Part shown: positions 36,601 through 50,500 of the stretch, in pieces
How the letters are laid out: every line of letters begins with the position of its first letter
Numbering within the stretch: the stretch's first letter is position 1
From: Pelecanus crispus
Lineage: Eukaryota; Chordata; Aves; Pelecaniformes; Pelecanidae
Direction of reading: 5' to 3'
DNA: 64,000 nucleotides
NCBI RefSeq assembly: GCF_030463565.1
Contig: NC_134643.1
Location: forward strand, 77,063,721 to 77,127,720
Notes under the pieces: generated by a model
Databases searched by the model: none
Told to the model about the DNA's origin: nothing
The model's input: only the letters and a program-made list of their open reading frames with translations
Position numbers and translations under genes: made by a program

Positions 36601-39600
36601 AGTTTTGGGTGCCAAAATGTATCTAGGAGGAGGACAGGAAAAAGCAGATGGGGAAAGAGACCTGCTAAAATGGTCTTAAAAGGTCATTTTCATGATGCAA
36701 CATTGTAAACAGCAGAATCCTGGTTGATAATGGAGTGAATAATGAGGGTCTAGTGTAGTGTGACTTTCCCTAAACAAGACCTCAGGTTGAATCTAGTGAA
36801 GCCAGGGAGAGCTGGGAACATAAAATGGGGCTGACAGGAGTTTTTGATAGAACACGCAGGACTGGTAAAAGAGCAAATGATAGGACACGGGGATTTGGTG
36901 TTGGAAGTTGCTAAAGCACGCAACGTGTTGCTGCCAGCTTGCATCCAGGCAATCCACTGCCTCACAGCCATGCTGGCTCAAGGAAAAGATCAGATCCAAA
37001 GCTGCAAGGGTTAAACAGCAAGGTTAGCTCAACCATGCCTAAGGATGAATCAGGCAAGAGCTGTTAGTGATAAAGAAGAGTTAATGGGCTTGATCCTTCT
37101 TCAGTCTCAAATGCTTCTGAATCAGTGGGGCAGCCTCCTGTGCCAGCTCAGAAAGCACAGTACTTTTGATGGATGTGGGATGGGAATGCATCACCATGCA
37201 ATTCCCCTTCCAGGCATGAAAATACATCCTCCTTCTGTGGCCAACTCCCAGTACATAGAAGGGCCTAGGAGGAGCTGTTAGCTCTTGACAATCCTGCTCT
37301 GGGTGGGATTTCCAAGATAATGGCACTCTGACATCTCCCTTTTGTTCGCAGGAGAAGTCATCATCCACCGCTCCCCTGACTCAACCCGGGATTAACAACA
37401 ATCTTTATTCCCTGCCTGTACTGCCCAAACAGAGCATCTAAGTCAAGAGTCCCTTTTGTGTTAACACATGTAAATCTAAAAAACTCCTTAAGAATTAATG
37501 TCAAGTTTTCATATAGGCATGGGGTCTGCACATAGCAAAAGAGAGAAGTGGAAGAAAAGAAGAAATGAAGGAGAGCACGCAGGTCTAAACCTGACACCAG
37601 GGACCCTGACTCCACTCACCACAAAACTTAAACGCAGGTGTAATTCTCCTCACTTTACTTATAAGAGAAAGTGAAGTGCTCTTACACACAAACGAACTCC
37701 CTCACGCTCTTTCCTGCTCTTTTCCTCAGACACTTCTCTCTTTAGTCAGTGATCCTTGCCGTACATTTCTTTAAATTGTAATTGGATAATCTTCCAGATT
37801 TTGGGAGAACCTTTTGTCAGAGGAATTTCTGGGGATATAGCCTCTATTTGATGAAACTGAGAGTGACTAAATTAACAAAGGACTGACTAAAGATAAGATT
37901 ATGTGTTTGTACTGGAAATCTTGTTTTACCAGCAACTATTTTTAAGGAATCCTGTAACAAAATACTTATGCTTTGTACATTAATGTTCTGGTATATTATT
38001 TTCTGCCAAACAAGATTTATGAATATCATGACCTATATGTATGTCTTATTGGGAATTTGCACCTTAGCCTGCACACTTCCTACCCTCAACCTTAAAAATC
38101 CCAAATGTATAGGCATCATTTGAACTAATTCCCCCAAACCCATTTGTTCTTTGTACTCTAAGTGTACACATGGTTCTTAGTTCCATGCAAAAGCCCGACA
38201 TGTAACATGAGGGAGGGAGCCAGCGAGACCTGCAGGACTTCTCTAAAAATTTGTACAGCCAGTTGGCTGCTGGATGGCAACAGACTTTTGTGAGTTTAAA
38301 TGAGGGAATAACATCTCTAAGGAGACATTCACTGAAGCCTTCAAAGCTTTTTTTAGCAAGTTAGTTTACCTTTCAAAATATTGGACCAGCTCCTGTGAGA
38401 CAGGAGCTAAAGTGCTGAAGTGCATGGAGGAGAGGTTGGTGTGCATTGATGCTGTAGTTTCTTCTGCTATGTGCCAATATTCACTGGTGGAACAGAATCC
38501 AAATTTTTCTATAAAGTATGTAACGCTGAGGGGAGAAAAAATGTCAGTGCTCTTGGGAGCACAGGGTGCATCAGCCATGGAGCTGTCACCTGCCAGTAGG
38601 ACACCATTTGAACTGCTCCTCTCTGAGCTGGTAGAGGTAGAAACAGGGCATTTTAACTAGAAAACATGCCAAGAATTCAAGTCTTTCTAAGCTCTTCAGT
38701 CTTAAAGGAAGTCACAGATTGATACTATTGTTATGTTGGAAAAGGCTTATCTCCAGAAGTACAAATCTGTTTATTTTTATGCCAACAGATTTAACTATAC
38801 TAGAGGGATAGGAAAGGAAAAGTCCTGGGAGAAGGCTCAGATCTTTCTTTGTGAGAGGCTGAGAAGTGTTGCATACGTAGTAGCTGCATGCAACTATAGG
38901 CCTGAAATGCCAAAGTTCAGCTGAGATCCCAAGTGCTTTACAGATCAGGGGTTAAACTTCACTCATCCTCAGTATGTAGAGCACTTGCACTTAGCACAAA
39001 ATAGATATTGAGGATTTTCAATAGCCGTGCACAAAATTTCAATTTTCTTGTTTTCTGCAAAAACAGTCACCCCAAAATACAGCAGATTTAACACTGCTCA
39101 TGTGCAAAAGTCAGGGAAAGGTTTAGGGCGACATTCACATTGAACACACAAAATGGCTGTCTCTAAGCATCAGTGCCAGGACACATGTGACAATACTGTC
39201 ACCCTCCTTGCACACAGCTGATAGCTGAAAATCCTGATGCAGCAAATCCTGATTTAGCTGAAAATCCTGATGTCTCAACTCCCATGTGTGTACTCTCTGT
39301 ATGACATTCATCAACAATCTAATTAAACATACAACCTTCAAGGTGCTTTAAGTACGTTCATATATTCTCAAAAGCAAATGAATGTAAATTAAACTCAATT
39401 ATAAACAACCCCCCCCAAACAGCCTAGTTGGCTGAAACCATGTTATTTCTACTGTTTGTGTATACTTGTACTGTGGCTTCACAACAGATCAGATTAAGTC
39501 ATACTACTCATCCACTTTCTATAGAAGTATTACTAAACTATATGTTCACACTGCATACACTCAAAGGATGTTGTATAATGCAACACCAAATTAAAATGTT

Positions 39601-42600
39601 AGGTATTATGTACTCAGTGTAGTTTTATTTACTTAACATGTAAAACAAGAACAGGTATACTTTAAGTTCAAATTGAGTGAAGTAAAAAAAAAAGTTCTAG
39701 TGTGTTGGCATGGTGGAATAGCATAATAGTAATTAATCAAATTAGAATTAAAAGAATTGCTTAATTTATGCATTTAACAAGTTTAACCACAGACAAAGCA
39801 AACTGTCATCGCATTTTACTCTTTATCTTCAACAATTAGCAGAGCTAATGACTTCTTTTGCTTTCTGTACGAGATAAGATGTGATTCAGTCCCCACTGGA
39901 AAACAGTTCACACAATACAAGGAAATGCATAAAGGGGAAGGTGATGTCTTTTATCTCCTAATGTTTATCTAAAGTTATTATCCCCAAGCCCAGTCAAACA
40001 GTATGGCATATCTCATTATTTGGCAACAGTTTTAGAGCTCTGAACACAACTGGAGCTTTCACGCTGGCTTTCAAAGGTATCTTTTCATGGCTTTCCCTAT
40101 AATGTCCCAAGAATTATACAGATCTCTTTATGGAAACATATACAAGGAGCACCATGGGTTTACAAAGACTAAGTCCATGAGAAAAATGCCTATAAAGTCG
40201 ACAGAACTACAAAATGAATGAGAGCAGGGAGAGCAGCAGGCATCAAAGGGCTGGGAGTCAGGAAAGCATTTGATAAAGTGCCTCTCAAAATATTATCTCC
40301 CATTGGCTTAGACATAAATACTGTCACAGGAACTGTCTGAAGGACTGCAAACAAGGAATAATAATAGGCAAGGGGGTTGTGTCTCATGTTCCCTATAGGG
40401 ACAACGGGTAGCTCTCATTTCACTGAGCATCTCCACTTGTGATGTGCAAGGGGGAATAGAACAGCTGGTTAATAAAATATGTAGATAACATTAAGTTGAG
40501 AGGAGAGGGTAGGGGAACACAGATGAGAGCAAGAGAAAGAATACAAAGAGCTCTAGCAAGCTTAGAAATACGGGCAGGAAATGTGAGATGCAGCTCTTGG
40601 AAAACGGTACGCTAATTTATCGGGGGGAAATAGCATTCACTGGAGGGAAAAGTATGGAGAACAATAATGCTGAAAGACGTCTAAGAGAAAGCCAATGATG
40701 CATTTGCAATTTGACAGAACACAAAAGGCTGTTACAACTTTATGGCACTGTCCTTGCAGAGTAGGGAGCAGGGAGTGGAAGATGCCCTTTGTGCAGCTGT
40801 GGAGAGGGGAAGCTGGAAATACTCATCCAGATGTTCACATGCACCAGTGCCTGGTGTGACCGGCTTTCACTGACTATAAGAAAATTCCTTCTAGTTTCTC
40901 CTAGGAGTAAATGCAGGTAAATAGAGTTCTCCCACTTCTAATACAGGCAACATAGAGTTCATCCACTACTCACATTTTGGCCTGAGGCACCAAACATGCA
41001 GCCTCATCCATGATGCTTTAAGTACTACTCTTCTGGAAACTCTGAATTTAGGCTGGCATGAGACCAGAATAAAATGTATTGGGTTCATTTTAGGATGTCT
41101 CATCACCAGAAAAATATTGACAATTAACAAGGCATTATGGAAAGGTATAAAAATGATGAGGGATCCAGGGGCTAATTTGTGGGGGGAAAAAAAAAGTAAA
41201 AGAACTAAAATGCTTGTCTTCAACAGATAATCACAGGGACGTGTGATACCAGAATGGGTATGGCAGGTGGGTGGAAAATTCCCAAAAGGCAAAGGCTGTA
41301 TGCAGCTGAACTATCACCAGTGAAATATTACTGTAAAAGGAGAATTGTAGGTTGAGTATTGTGAAAGCAATCTTAGTAATAAGCATGTGCAGGCCTGTCC
41401 ACTGAACAGCATGGTAGGAAATAGCCTGTAGGAGACAGTGTCCACACAGGGGCTAGCCTTAAAACTGCAGATGTCAATTGTCATCATTTCCCTGAAGGAG
41501 ACAGATCCAAGGTAACTGAAAATAGCTGAGGATCTGTTTTGACAGTTCTTTCCCACCTTTAGTATATGTGAAGCTAAATTAAAGACGGTAAATACCTTTT
41601 TGGGACAACTAGCTTCTCCAGGAGACAATACTTTATTTTTTTAATGGGATTTCTAGGTGGGTGTAAACCCCGTACAGCCCAGTTCACTCCTTTGGCTGCC
41701 TGTCACTGCCTCAAATAGCTTCATGCAGCCCATATGGTGGGACCCTCTGAAGTCCCCTGCATTATCAGTTCTACCCTTAGATGCAAAACTGAGTGCGATC
41801 AGTTGAAGACAAGGAAAAACCAGCCATGAGATACAGTGTTTCTGCTCCTTTTTTGGACTGCCTTCACAAGGGAGCTATCTTTAAAGCCTTAAGCAGAATA
41901 TATTAACAAACATTGAAAGGGACATGGTGAATGAAGGGTGATTTACCCTTTCTGAGGGTGAAGTCCAATTTGGGGGCAGTTGTCCCTAAAGCAAAAAGTG
42001 AGATCGTTACATTTCAAAGCCTCTGATGTTCTCCAGCACCCTCCTGGATAATCACTCAGCCTCTTATGAAGGGTTTGCTTGTGTTTCGCAGCTCCTCTAA
42101 AGGAGATACTGCAGCAAACACCATTCCCAACAAAAATAACCTGAAGGAAAGCCCCAACTGTGCCTGTACCTGGATGCAGACTTTTGGTAGTCCTCATAAG
42201 CAGTACGTGTCCTTCCATAATTCTCCATGTATCCAAGGCTCTGGGCAATCTTCCTTGAGTCAGTAAACAAAGGGCTGAAACAGTCCTGGAGCTGTCCTGA
42301 CACCATCACTGAAAGGCTAAGGTTTCTCGATGGAGCAGAGTTACAGTTTGGTATTTCAATACCTTGAGCTGATGAGCAAGCAAAAGACAAAGTCACTGAG
42401 TTATGCAATATTAACAGAAAGACAACTTATGAGAAACAAATCTTTTTTCTGGTAACAAAAATGGAACATTTAATTTCCTCTTTGCCTCTAATTGCAAAGT
42501 GATGCTTAGCAAACGCTCCTCTCAAAGTGTTAAACCCATGGCTATAAAATACAGCACAGCTGGTAAACTGAGTATTTTCTTACTGACATGTAGATTTATT

Positions 42601-44566
42601 ACCTCATTGGAATTACCTTGGGTAATGAAAAAACAATAAATTATGCCATCAGTGGTATAATTGTCATCCTGCAATTTCAGTGCTGTTAGACAGCATAGCA
42701 TCAGCTGTGAGCAGATAATGAATATATTAAGGCTCCCTTCTATTTACAAAATGAAAGTGATAACATTCCCTAATCCCCTTTTTGTCCCCCTTTTCAAATA
42801 TAAGTGTCCAAGGGGGACTGTGTGGGACTCCCCGCCCCGCCAAAGGCGGGGAGAACCAGAGAGAGGGAACAAGCTCCACGAACGTCTCTTTCACCAGGAA
42901 GACTTCGCTCATCTCCCACATCAAAGTCTTCCCAACAAACTAAATCCTTTTTAATGCCTATTTCTCAGACTATACATTTGAGATTTCCTTCAATATTTTA
43001 TGCTGAGTATTGTATGAGACTCACTACACCAGGCAATCTATCTCTAACCAGATCTGGTGGGGCAGCCCAAATTTTGGGGAGGGAGATGCATCCCTCAGCT
43101 CATCTTAGCTCTGAAATGACTGGAGCACAAATCAGCCTCGCTTGGATGAGCGTCTGGGTCAGACAGCATCACTGCAATGCAGATTAGCTTCACCAGCTCC
43201 CCAAGAGCATTATCTACAGTGTTATTTTTTTCCATACGAGTTGCAAAAAACAGGCTGTTAGAAATTCTGTAGTCCCTTCTCCCTGTGCATTTCATCGTCT
43301 CATGGTGGTGGCAGAGCATCAGACACTCTTGAGCATCATTTGTAATCCCCTCCCTTGGGATACCCAGGGAAGCACCGCTCCAGCCCTGGGACAGCGGTGC
43401 TGGTTCACCTGCCTGTATTAAACATGCAGTTAGCGGCAGCCAAGCGTAATAACACAGGGGTAATAAGGGGGTGAAACACTACAGCGCAAGCAGTCTAAAG
43501 AGGAAGCTACAGCTAGCATACAGCTTAATGGAATGTGACTTTGGTTGAGGATGAACTGACTAGGAAACATTAAAGAATGGCATTTGGGCTTTTGGTAGCG
43601 AAGAAACAACACAAGGGGCAATGAGCTCCCTAAGCTGGGAACTAGAAAAGATGGACTTTGTTTTTCTGGGCTGGAGCCTTTGCTAGATCAAACACTCAAG
43701 AGTGGCAGTCGAACTGGCAGCTGCAGGGTGAACAGACTGTGTTGAAGCTGCTTTTCACTGATGTGTCAACAAGCCAGTCTGTTCCTGAGATCAGACTGAT
43801 GGTTGCTTTTGCAGTTACTAGGATCTGGCATCCTTAAAAGGGGCTTTTGGGGACCCTCCAGGAGGGGCCCTGACACTGTTGAAATTCAGTGGGATCAAAT
43901 GACAAATTCCCTTATGCTCCTTTGGAAACTACTGTCTAAACTGTGGTAGTGCTCCACAAACAGCAGGGAAAAATGCTGTAGGGGAAGCCTCCAGGAGACC
44001 ATCTCTTGGGCAGACAAAGCTGCCTGTAGCACCCTGAACTCTGAGACACCCCACCTCCATCAGTCACTAAGCTGCCTTAAGTAGCTCCCACAGGGACACC
44101 AGCTCTGCCCTGTAGGCTCTCCTTTCCTTTTTTCTTGTGGCATGTTGCTGTGTCATGCCACAGCAAGGGATTTCTATACCTCAAAATTTGTAGTGGAGTG
44201 CTTAGAAAGCTCTCCTATGAGAAAGGAGGCTCTGAGGTCAAACTCATCCTATCTGAATGACAGGGCAATGATTTTAATCAGATTTACACTTAGGGGGCTA
44301 GGTAACGGGCAATGGTGTGGAGGGGAGAAGGGGTCTGTCAACAAATCCTGCTGTCTAACACGCTTCGTTGTTCACCATTACACGTATGGGAAGAGGAGTG
44401 AAGGACTTGAGGCTAGTGGCTAGCTCACACTCCAAAGGGTGGAACAGCAGAGGCCCACTGCTTTCCACATATCTACCCCATATTGTATGTATAAACATGC
44501 CCAAATTTGTTTGAAGTGGATCATTAACTAAAGACACAACTGGGAGGACAGACAGACAAACATGAG

Positions 44567-44598
<32 letters not shown>

Positions 44599-47500
44599 GA
44601 GGCAGGTCACATGAACCTCTTTTCCCTAGAAAACCAGGCCATTAATACATTTTCACAACTTCTTTTTCCCTTCAGACAGCTGTTTATGGCAGGAGGACAT
44701 ACACTTCTTTCGGGCAGCAGTCAGATTGAGGTCTTTCATTGTTTTTTAATACCTGGGGTGAAATCCATCTTAATTCATCAATATGTTGGAGATGATCAAC
44801 ACTGCACCTTTGGAAAAGGAATGTCGCCCTCTCCCAACCCTGGGGCAGACAAGTACTGCTAGAACAAGCTGCAGCTGCTCCCTCCCAAACTCTTCATTAG
44901 GGCGCTTCACCAAAGCTAAGTGTTTTGATTTGGTTCAATAGGCAGGAATGAAACATTTAAGCAGAAGAATGTCCAAGCATGTTGTTTAGGTCAAATGAAA
45001 CATCTCAACCTTTCCAAACACGCTGTTCCCTAAGCAGCTGAATTAATGAAGCCTGGTTTCTAATGCCTTTTTCCCTTCATTCTGCTCCCCTATCCTCCTG
45101 CCCTGGCATCATGTGGGTTCTCTGATGGCTAATAAATGGGAAGGCAGGAAGGACGTATCAACCTTTTCTTCAATAGGAGCACTAACAGTGTCTCTCACGC
45201 CTGACCATCAATTTTCAGAAAACCTGTAGGACCTCATCCCTGAGGACACTATCCCCATGCCAACCTGGGAGGGAGAAACTGATGCGTGTATTCCAAAGTT
45301 ATTAAGGTTAGGAAAATGGGTGTATATGCACACAGACCATAGCTAGCTACCAGAAGAATAAAAAAATCCAATTTTTTTTGTTTGCCCCAAAATGTCAGTG
45401 TTTCCATTTTTATCATTGTGCAGGTCCAAACCATATGCCAAAATACCAGAATTGCCCACTGACTAGAAACTGTAGTCATAACTGTGTTTCAAGAACTGTG
45501 CTGCATCCCCTTTTTTGCAGGATGTTGTGCAAACCCCCTAATATGATTGGCATCGTTGCTCTGGTCTATGTTGAAGTAACTGAAGAGCATTTAAAAATCT
45601 ACGGGGACAAATACGCTCTGCTTCACTGCAGAGGTATGTAACAGATTTGTCCTCCTTCTCTCGTGAGCCTCCCTCGCACAGAGCAGCACTCACACAAATC
45701 CCCACCCAGCACCAGTTTCTTCTTGGACTTTCCGTGTCTTTCTGTGGGAACCAGAAAGATCTATGGCCAAGTGCAAAGCTTGGGCCTTTGACCCATCAGC
45801 AGCACCCTGCTGCAAGACCACTGCTGTCACTGCCCTCTGTCTCACAATGCAACGCTGAAGAAAATGACAGGGAGAGGGAAGCAGAGGGTGCAGAACCTCT
45901 GCTGGCATCAGGGCTGCTCTCAGCCATGGCTGTAATTTGGAAACAACCACAACCCCTGCAACAGGGAAGAGCTGGATGCTCACTGTTCAGCAGCTTATTC
46001 TGGGCCAGTGACGGCTCCCAGAACATGTACACACAGCTTTCCACAAACCTCCTCCAGGCATCTACACGCTGCTTGGAGTACAGCTGCAGATTTTTCTGCA
46101 TGGGAAAGCTAAGCCTACTATAACATAAGGCATGAAAATAAAAGGTTCTTTTTACATATGGAGTCCTTATTGCAGCTATGTCCATTGTGAAACACAAGGA
46201 AATAACAACACTTAGTCCAGGGAACGCAGGCATATTCTCTACCACCTGAGGCCTCACCTGCCACCCCCATGTTTGGAGACTTGATCAGTCCCAGCCAGAG
46301 ACTGAGATGTGAAATGGGACGTGGGCTACTCCATTCCATTAGCTGAAATATAACCAAAGCCCCCTCTCAAGCTATAGGGTTGCATTTTCATACTGAGTGC
46401 ATATGGACAAATAAAGGGCTGTGTTTTTCTATCCCAAATACAAAGCAGTTAAGTCTCCAGAGGCTTACCTATAGCTTTCCTTTGCAAAGACTGAGTTAGG
46501 CCAGAAGATTGTGCCAGACTGGGCATCTCTGTGGTCCTCATGACAGAGGCAGGATGACATAAACCCACAAAGGACAAGTCTGAAGAATATGTTGACCCAT
46601 CTATGGTGGAGCTTGGAGTGATGGAGCCTGTGACCGATAGCTCCAAAGACAGCTGGGAGGATGTCATCTCTGTGCTGTATGAAAAAATGACCCTTTAGTA
46701 ATTTGTCAAGAAAATTATCTTTAAAACCAGACCAAAGCATACACTGGTCTCTCTGTCTACTAAATAAGTGACAGCAGGATCTTATATGGGGACAAGTCAT
46801 ATCAATGTTAACCCAGAGAATGATATCCCGACCTCTTCCTCATTTTAAAGTGGACACAGTCCCAGCTGAGCAATACTGTATCGCGATACAGCCAACAAAC
46901 CTTTCAGCTCTGAGCAATATGCTTGTACCCTCTAATGTGCCTGCATGCTGGGTTGACTATTTGTCACATCCTGCCATCTGAGCATGTCCATATCTGTAAC
47001 AAGATCTTTGCATTCTTATAGGCTACCAAAGCTGCCAGGCTGTGGTGGCTTTTGGCTGAAATCTATAACTCTAATTCTCTTCTGCATGCTACCATGGGCA
47101 GGAGCAGACAAGAGCTGAGCATGTAGTGCCTGCTCCCTGGGCCAGATGAACCTAAGCCAGTTCCCATCTGGAGGCCAGCTTGCCAAGTCAGCACAGCACC
47201 ACGTCCTAACTAATATACTTGCTTATCATAACACAGCTATGCAGGTTTTGGACCAGAGTTGGCTTATATCCATCCTCCTGGGAGCACAGACAGAGGGATT
47301 TGGATTGGTCTGCACTTTTTTCTAACCTAGACATGCTTCTAGGTGCCAACTGTGTGCACTGCTCCCTTAGAAAGATGACTAGACAGTGGTTCGAGAGGCT
47401 CCTGATAATTTGCCAGTGTAGCTAGCCTACAGGGCCACAGGGTTGCAAACATCTTCCACCATGATCTTACAGGAATTGCTGAGTTCCCCATATTAAGTCC

Positions 47501-50500
47501 TTCAGAAGAAAGTCTTTGTCCTTCTCTTGAAGTTAAGTAATTACATGGTTCATTTTATGTCACTTGAGAACCTTGCAGAATTCCCTGTGGCACTGAGAGT
47601 TGCTGCTGCAGAGTCAGGACAGCAAGAGAGGTTCAGGGAAGGGAGGAGGTGAAGCATGGTGTTGTCCCTCATCCAGCCTTGCCTCATGGGACAGGATGTG
47701 GGGGCTCTTCCAACAGCCTAAAAAGGGGTGTGAGTCGCATGTCTTGTGAGGACAGTATGCTGCCCAAGCAGGAGTTACTGTTTCTCTGTTCCACTCAAGG
47801 CATCAGTCCTTTGCATTGCCTCTGATGGGCTATGCCATTGCAACTCCATGAGCTCTATGCGGCCATTGAAAACATGAAGGCATTTAACTATCAGAGACAG
47901 GTAAGTTAACTTACGCGCTTTTTGAAGGAACATATGTGATTAAAGACAATGTGCCTGTAAATGCAGAGGCACCCCTCTGCACACATACAGCAACTGGCAC
48001 TCTCAGGACTTCCCTGGTTCTACACTATGAAACAGGATAGCAGAAAAAGCACCACAGTTCATATGATACTGACACGCGTAGGCCTTTTTTAAATTAGAAA
48101 ACTCAAAGTTTAGCAGCATCTGTTGAAAACCTCAAAGGAAGAAAAAGTGTGTGTGTATTCATCCTTGTAAATATTCCCAAGAACACTATTTTTGGTCATG
48201 ACAACACAGCTGAGGCTGACCGTATACAAGCTGGCGGCTTTTAGGCCACATTGGCAGGAAAAGAGTTTCCTTCCCAAGCATCTGGCTTTCATCTGGGCGG
48301 ATACACTTGGTCAGGCCGTTTATTTTATGAACTCCACCTGCATGTATGTACCTATGCCTCTCTGTCTGTGTGGGCGGGTAGAGCTGAGTGTTTGCTGTAC
48401 ATTGAAGAATTTCAAAATTAACTTAATTACCTCCTGCTTCCAGCTACGGTGGTACAAGTCCAGAGCAATTTCAACAACTTCAGTGAAATTACTTGTGGGT
48501 TTATACAGGTGTCAGTGAGAGCACAGCTGAGCTCAGAACAAGGCTCTTCTAAGTGCCAGCTCACAGAAAACATCCACAGAGACTGGCAACCTGATTCTAA
48601 TACCTAAGAAAACCCCTGCTTGTGCAATGGATGTCATCCACAAGCATTGTCCATTAAGCTATACTATAAATTCTAAAATATGGTTGAATTTGTTGTGGTC
48701 TTCATACTGGATAGAACAAGAGGATGTTAAAATGTCCACCCCACCCTGCCATTGCTTAGAATACAAAGCTCAATGCCTGTACTACATGTTGTGATTAAAC
48801 AGAGGAGTGGACCAAAATCTCCCTGCATTAGAGGAGGCAGCTAATGACAGCAGTAGTACTGGGGATGACACATCACAACCAAAACCACTCAAATTTGTTT
48901 TCCACATAAATCTCTGCAGTTTCCAGTCAGACAGGCAAAAGATGAGCCTATGTTGATTAAAAAGGCTGGGCAGCTCTTTAGTTTATCCTAGCAAATGGCT
49001 CCAGCAGACAGAAAAGCATAAGCTATATGGCTTGCTTTATATAATACATAAATTATATTTATAAGATGTTATGTTGATTATATTATGTTATGCTACACTA
49101 CATTATGTTATATTATCTATTTTATTTTATGATTTTATGTGTGTATGCATACAGATACTTACATAGATATATGTCTGTGAACAAATGAATGGTCAGCAAG
49201 ATTCAGCAGGCCATGCATTGCTGCATGAAATCAACAAATTATGTCAGTGTAAAGCACACCATTTGTGACAGGGAGATCAGATCACTGAAGCAGGTTTATA
49301 TTTGAGAATTTTCTCCTTGATTCTCTAGACTTGCTAATCAAGAGATCAGATGGGCCTATGTTTACTGATGTATATGCAGCCCTTACATTTTCCTTCAAAT
49401 TACCCATTCCTTCAACAGGACATTTAATTTTTGGGGTTTGGCACCACAGCTGGTTAGTGAACCCCCTTCCCACCACTCAAGTTTGCAGATCTCAAGCACA
49501 TGCAGTTTTGAACTACAGGGAGCAACGAGAGGAGAACTGCACCAGTGAAACTCATTCCTACCCCGGGAACCTGCAACATAGTTCAGCTACTGACTTGCTA
49601 GGTGGAACATGAGCAAACAGTTCTTGTTTAGTGGATACAGAAAGCGGAATGAATATTGCCATGGTAATTTCAGTACTTTCTCTCACAACTGTTCTTCCTC
49701 TGCCTTTTCCAGGGATAGCCCTTCTAGGAGGTGCTTGTGGCTGTCTTGCTTAACTCTAAGAGAAGGAAGCAGTTGTCTTGAACGTTGTATGTACAGGGAA
49801 CAAAATAAGGTGATATGGACCAGGGTTAGGAGGCTGGGTATCAGCTTCAGCAGTGCCAGGTGACAGTACCCACTCTCAGAGTCTACCTGGGGAGGTAAAA
49901 GGCTCCTTCAGTTCAGTCAGGAGTAGCTCAGAGACAGATGGGGTGAGGTTGAGTTGGCAAGTCTACGTAGGCTGTTTTGCCTTGGGCGAGTCTCTGTGCC
50001 TCCCAAACAAAGGATTTCTGGTAATTCAGCATGCAGGGGACTGGAAGTTGGCTTGGAAGAATACAAGGAAGAAGTGAGGAGAGGGCTGGTTGGAGCCTTT
50101 CTGGGCTTTACAAAACTAATTCCCCCACAGGGAACAGGTATTAACAAAGGTCCCACAAAACGGAGCCTGTTGACCTGAGCAGAAGAGGGAAGCTGAGAAC
50201 ATGGCAAAGAGTAACAGTAAGAGTACGCATAGTACTGGAATTAAAATTGCTAGACTCAGGCAGGTTGGAAGCCTGAGAAAACTGGAGATCCAATGAAAGC
50301 TCTACCACGTAGGCTCATGGGTACTTCTGAAATAAACGGACAAAAGATCCAACAGCATGTGAACACTACACTCTGCTCTGGGAGGTTACATGGAATAATA
50401 ACGGGGCTCTCCAGAGAGGGAGAACTGCTGGGAACTTGGGAGGCAAAAGCATGTCTAGCACTTGTAGGTTTCAGTGGTTTTTCGAACAACATGGCAAAGA

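Noticed and set aside
45647..46257. Overlapping frames of 158 (plus) and 153 (minus) codons
   Set aside because: They overlap on opposite strands in a GC-richer intron patch, with no motif and no initiation or splice context; mutual shadows.
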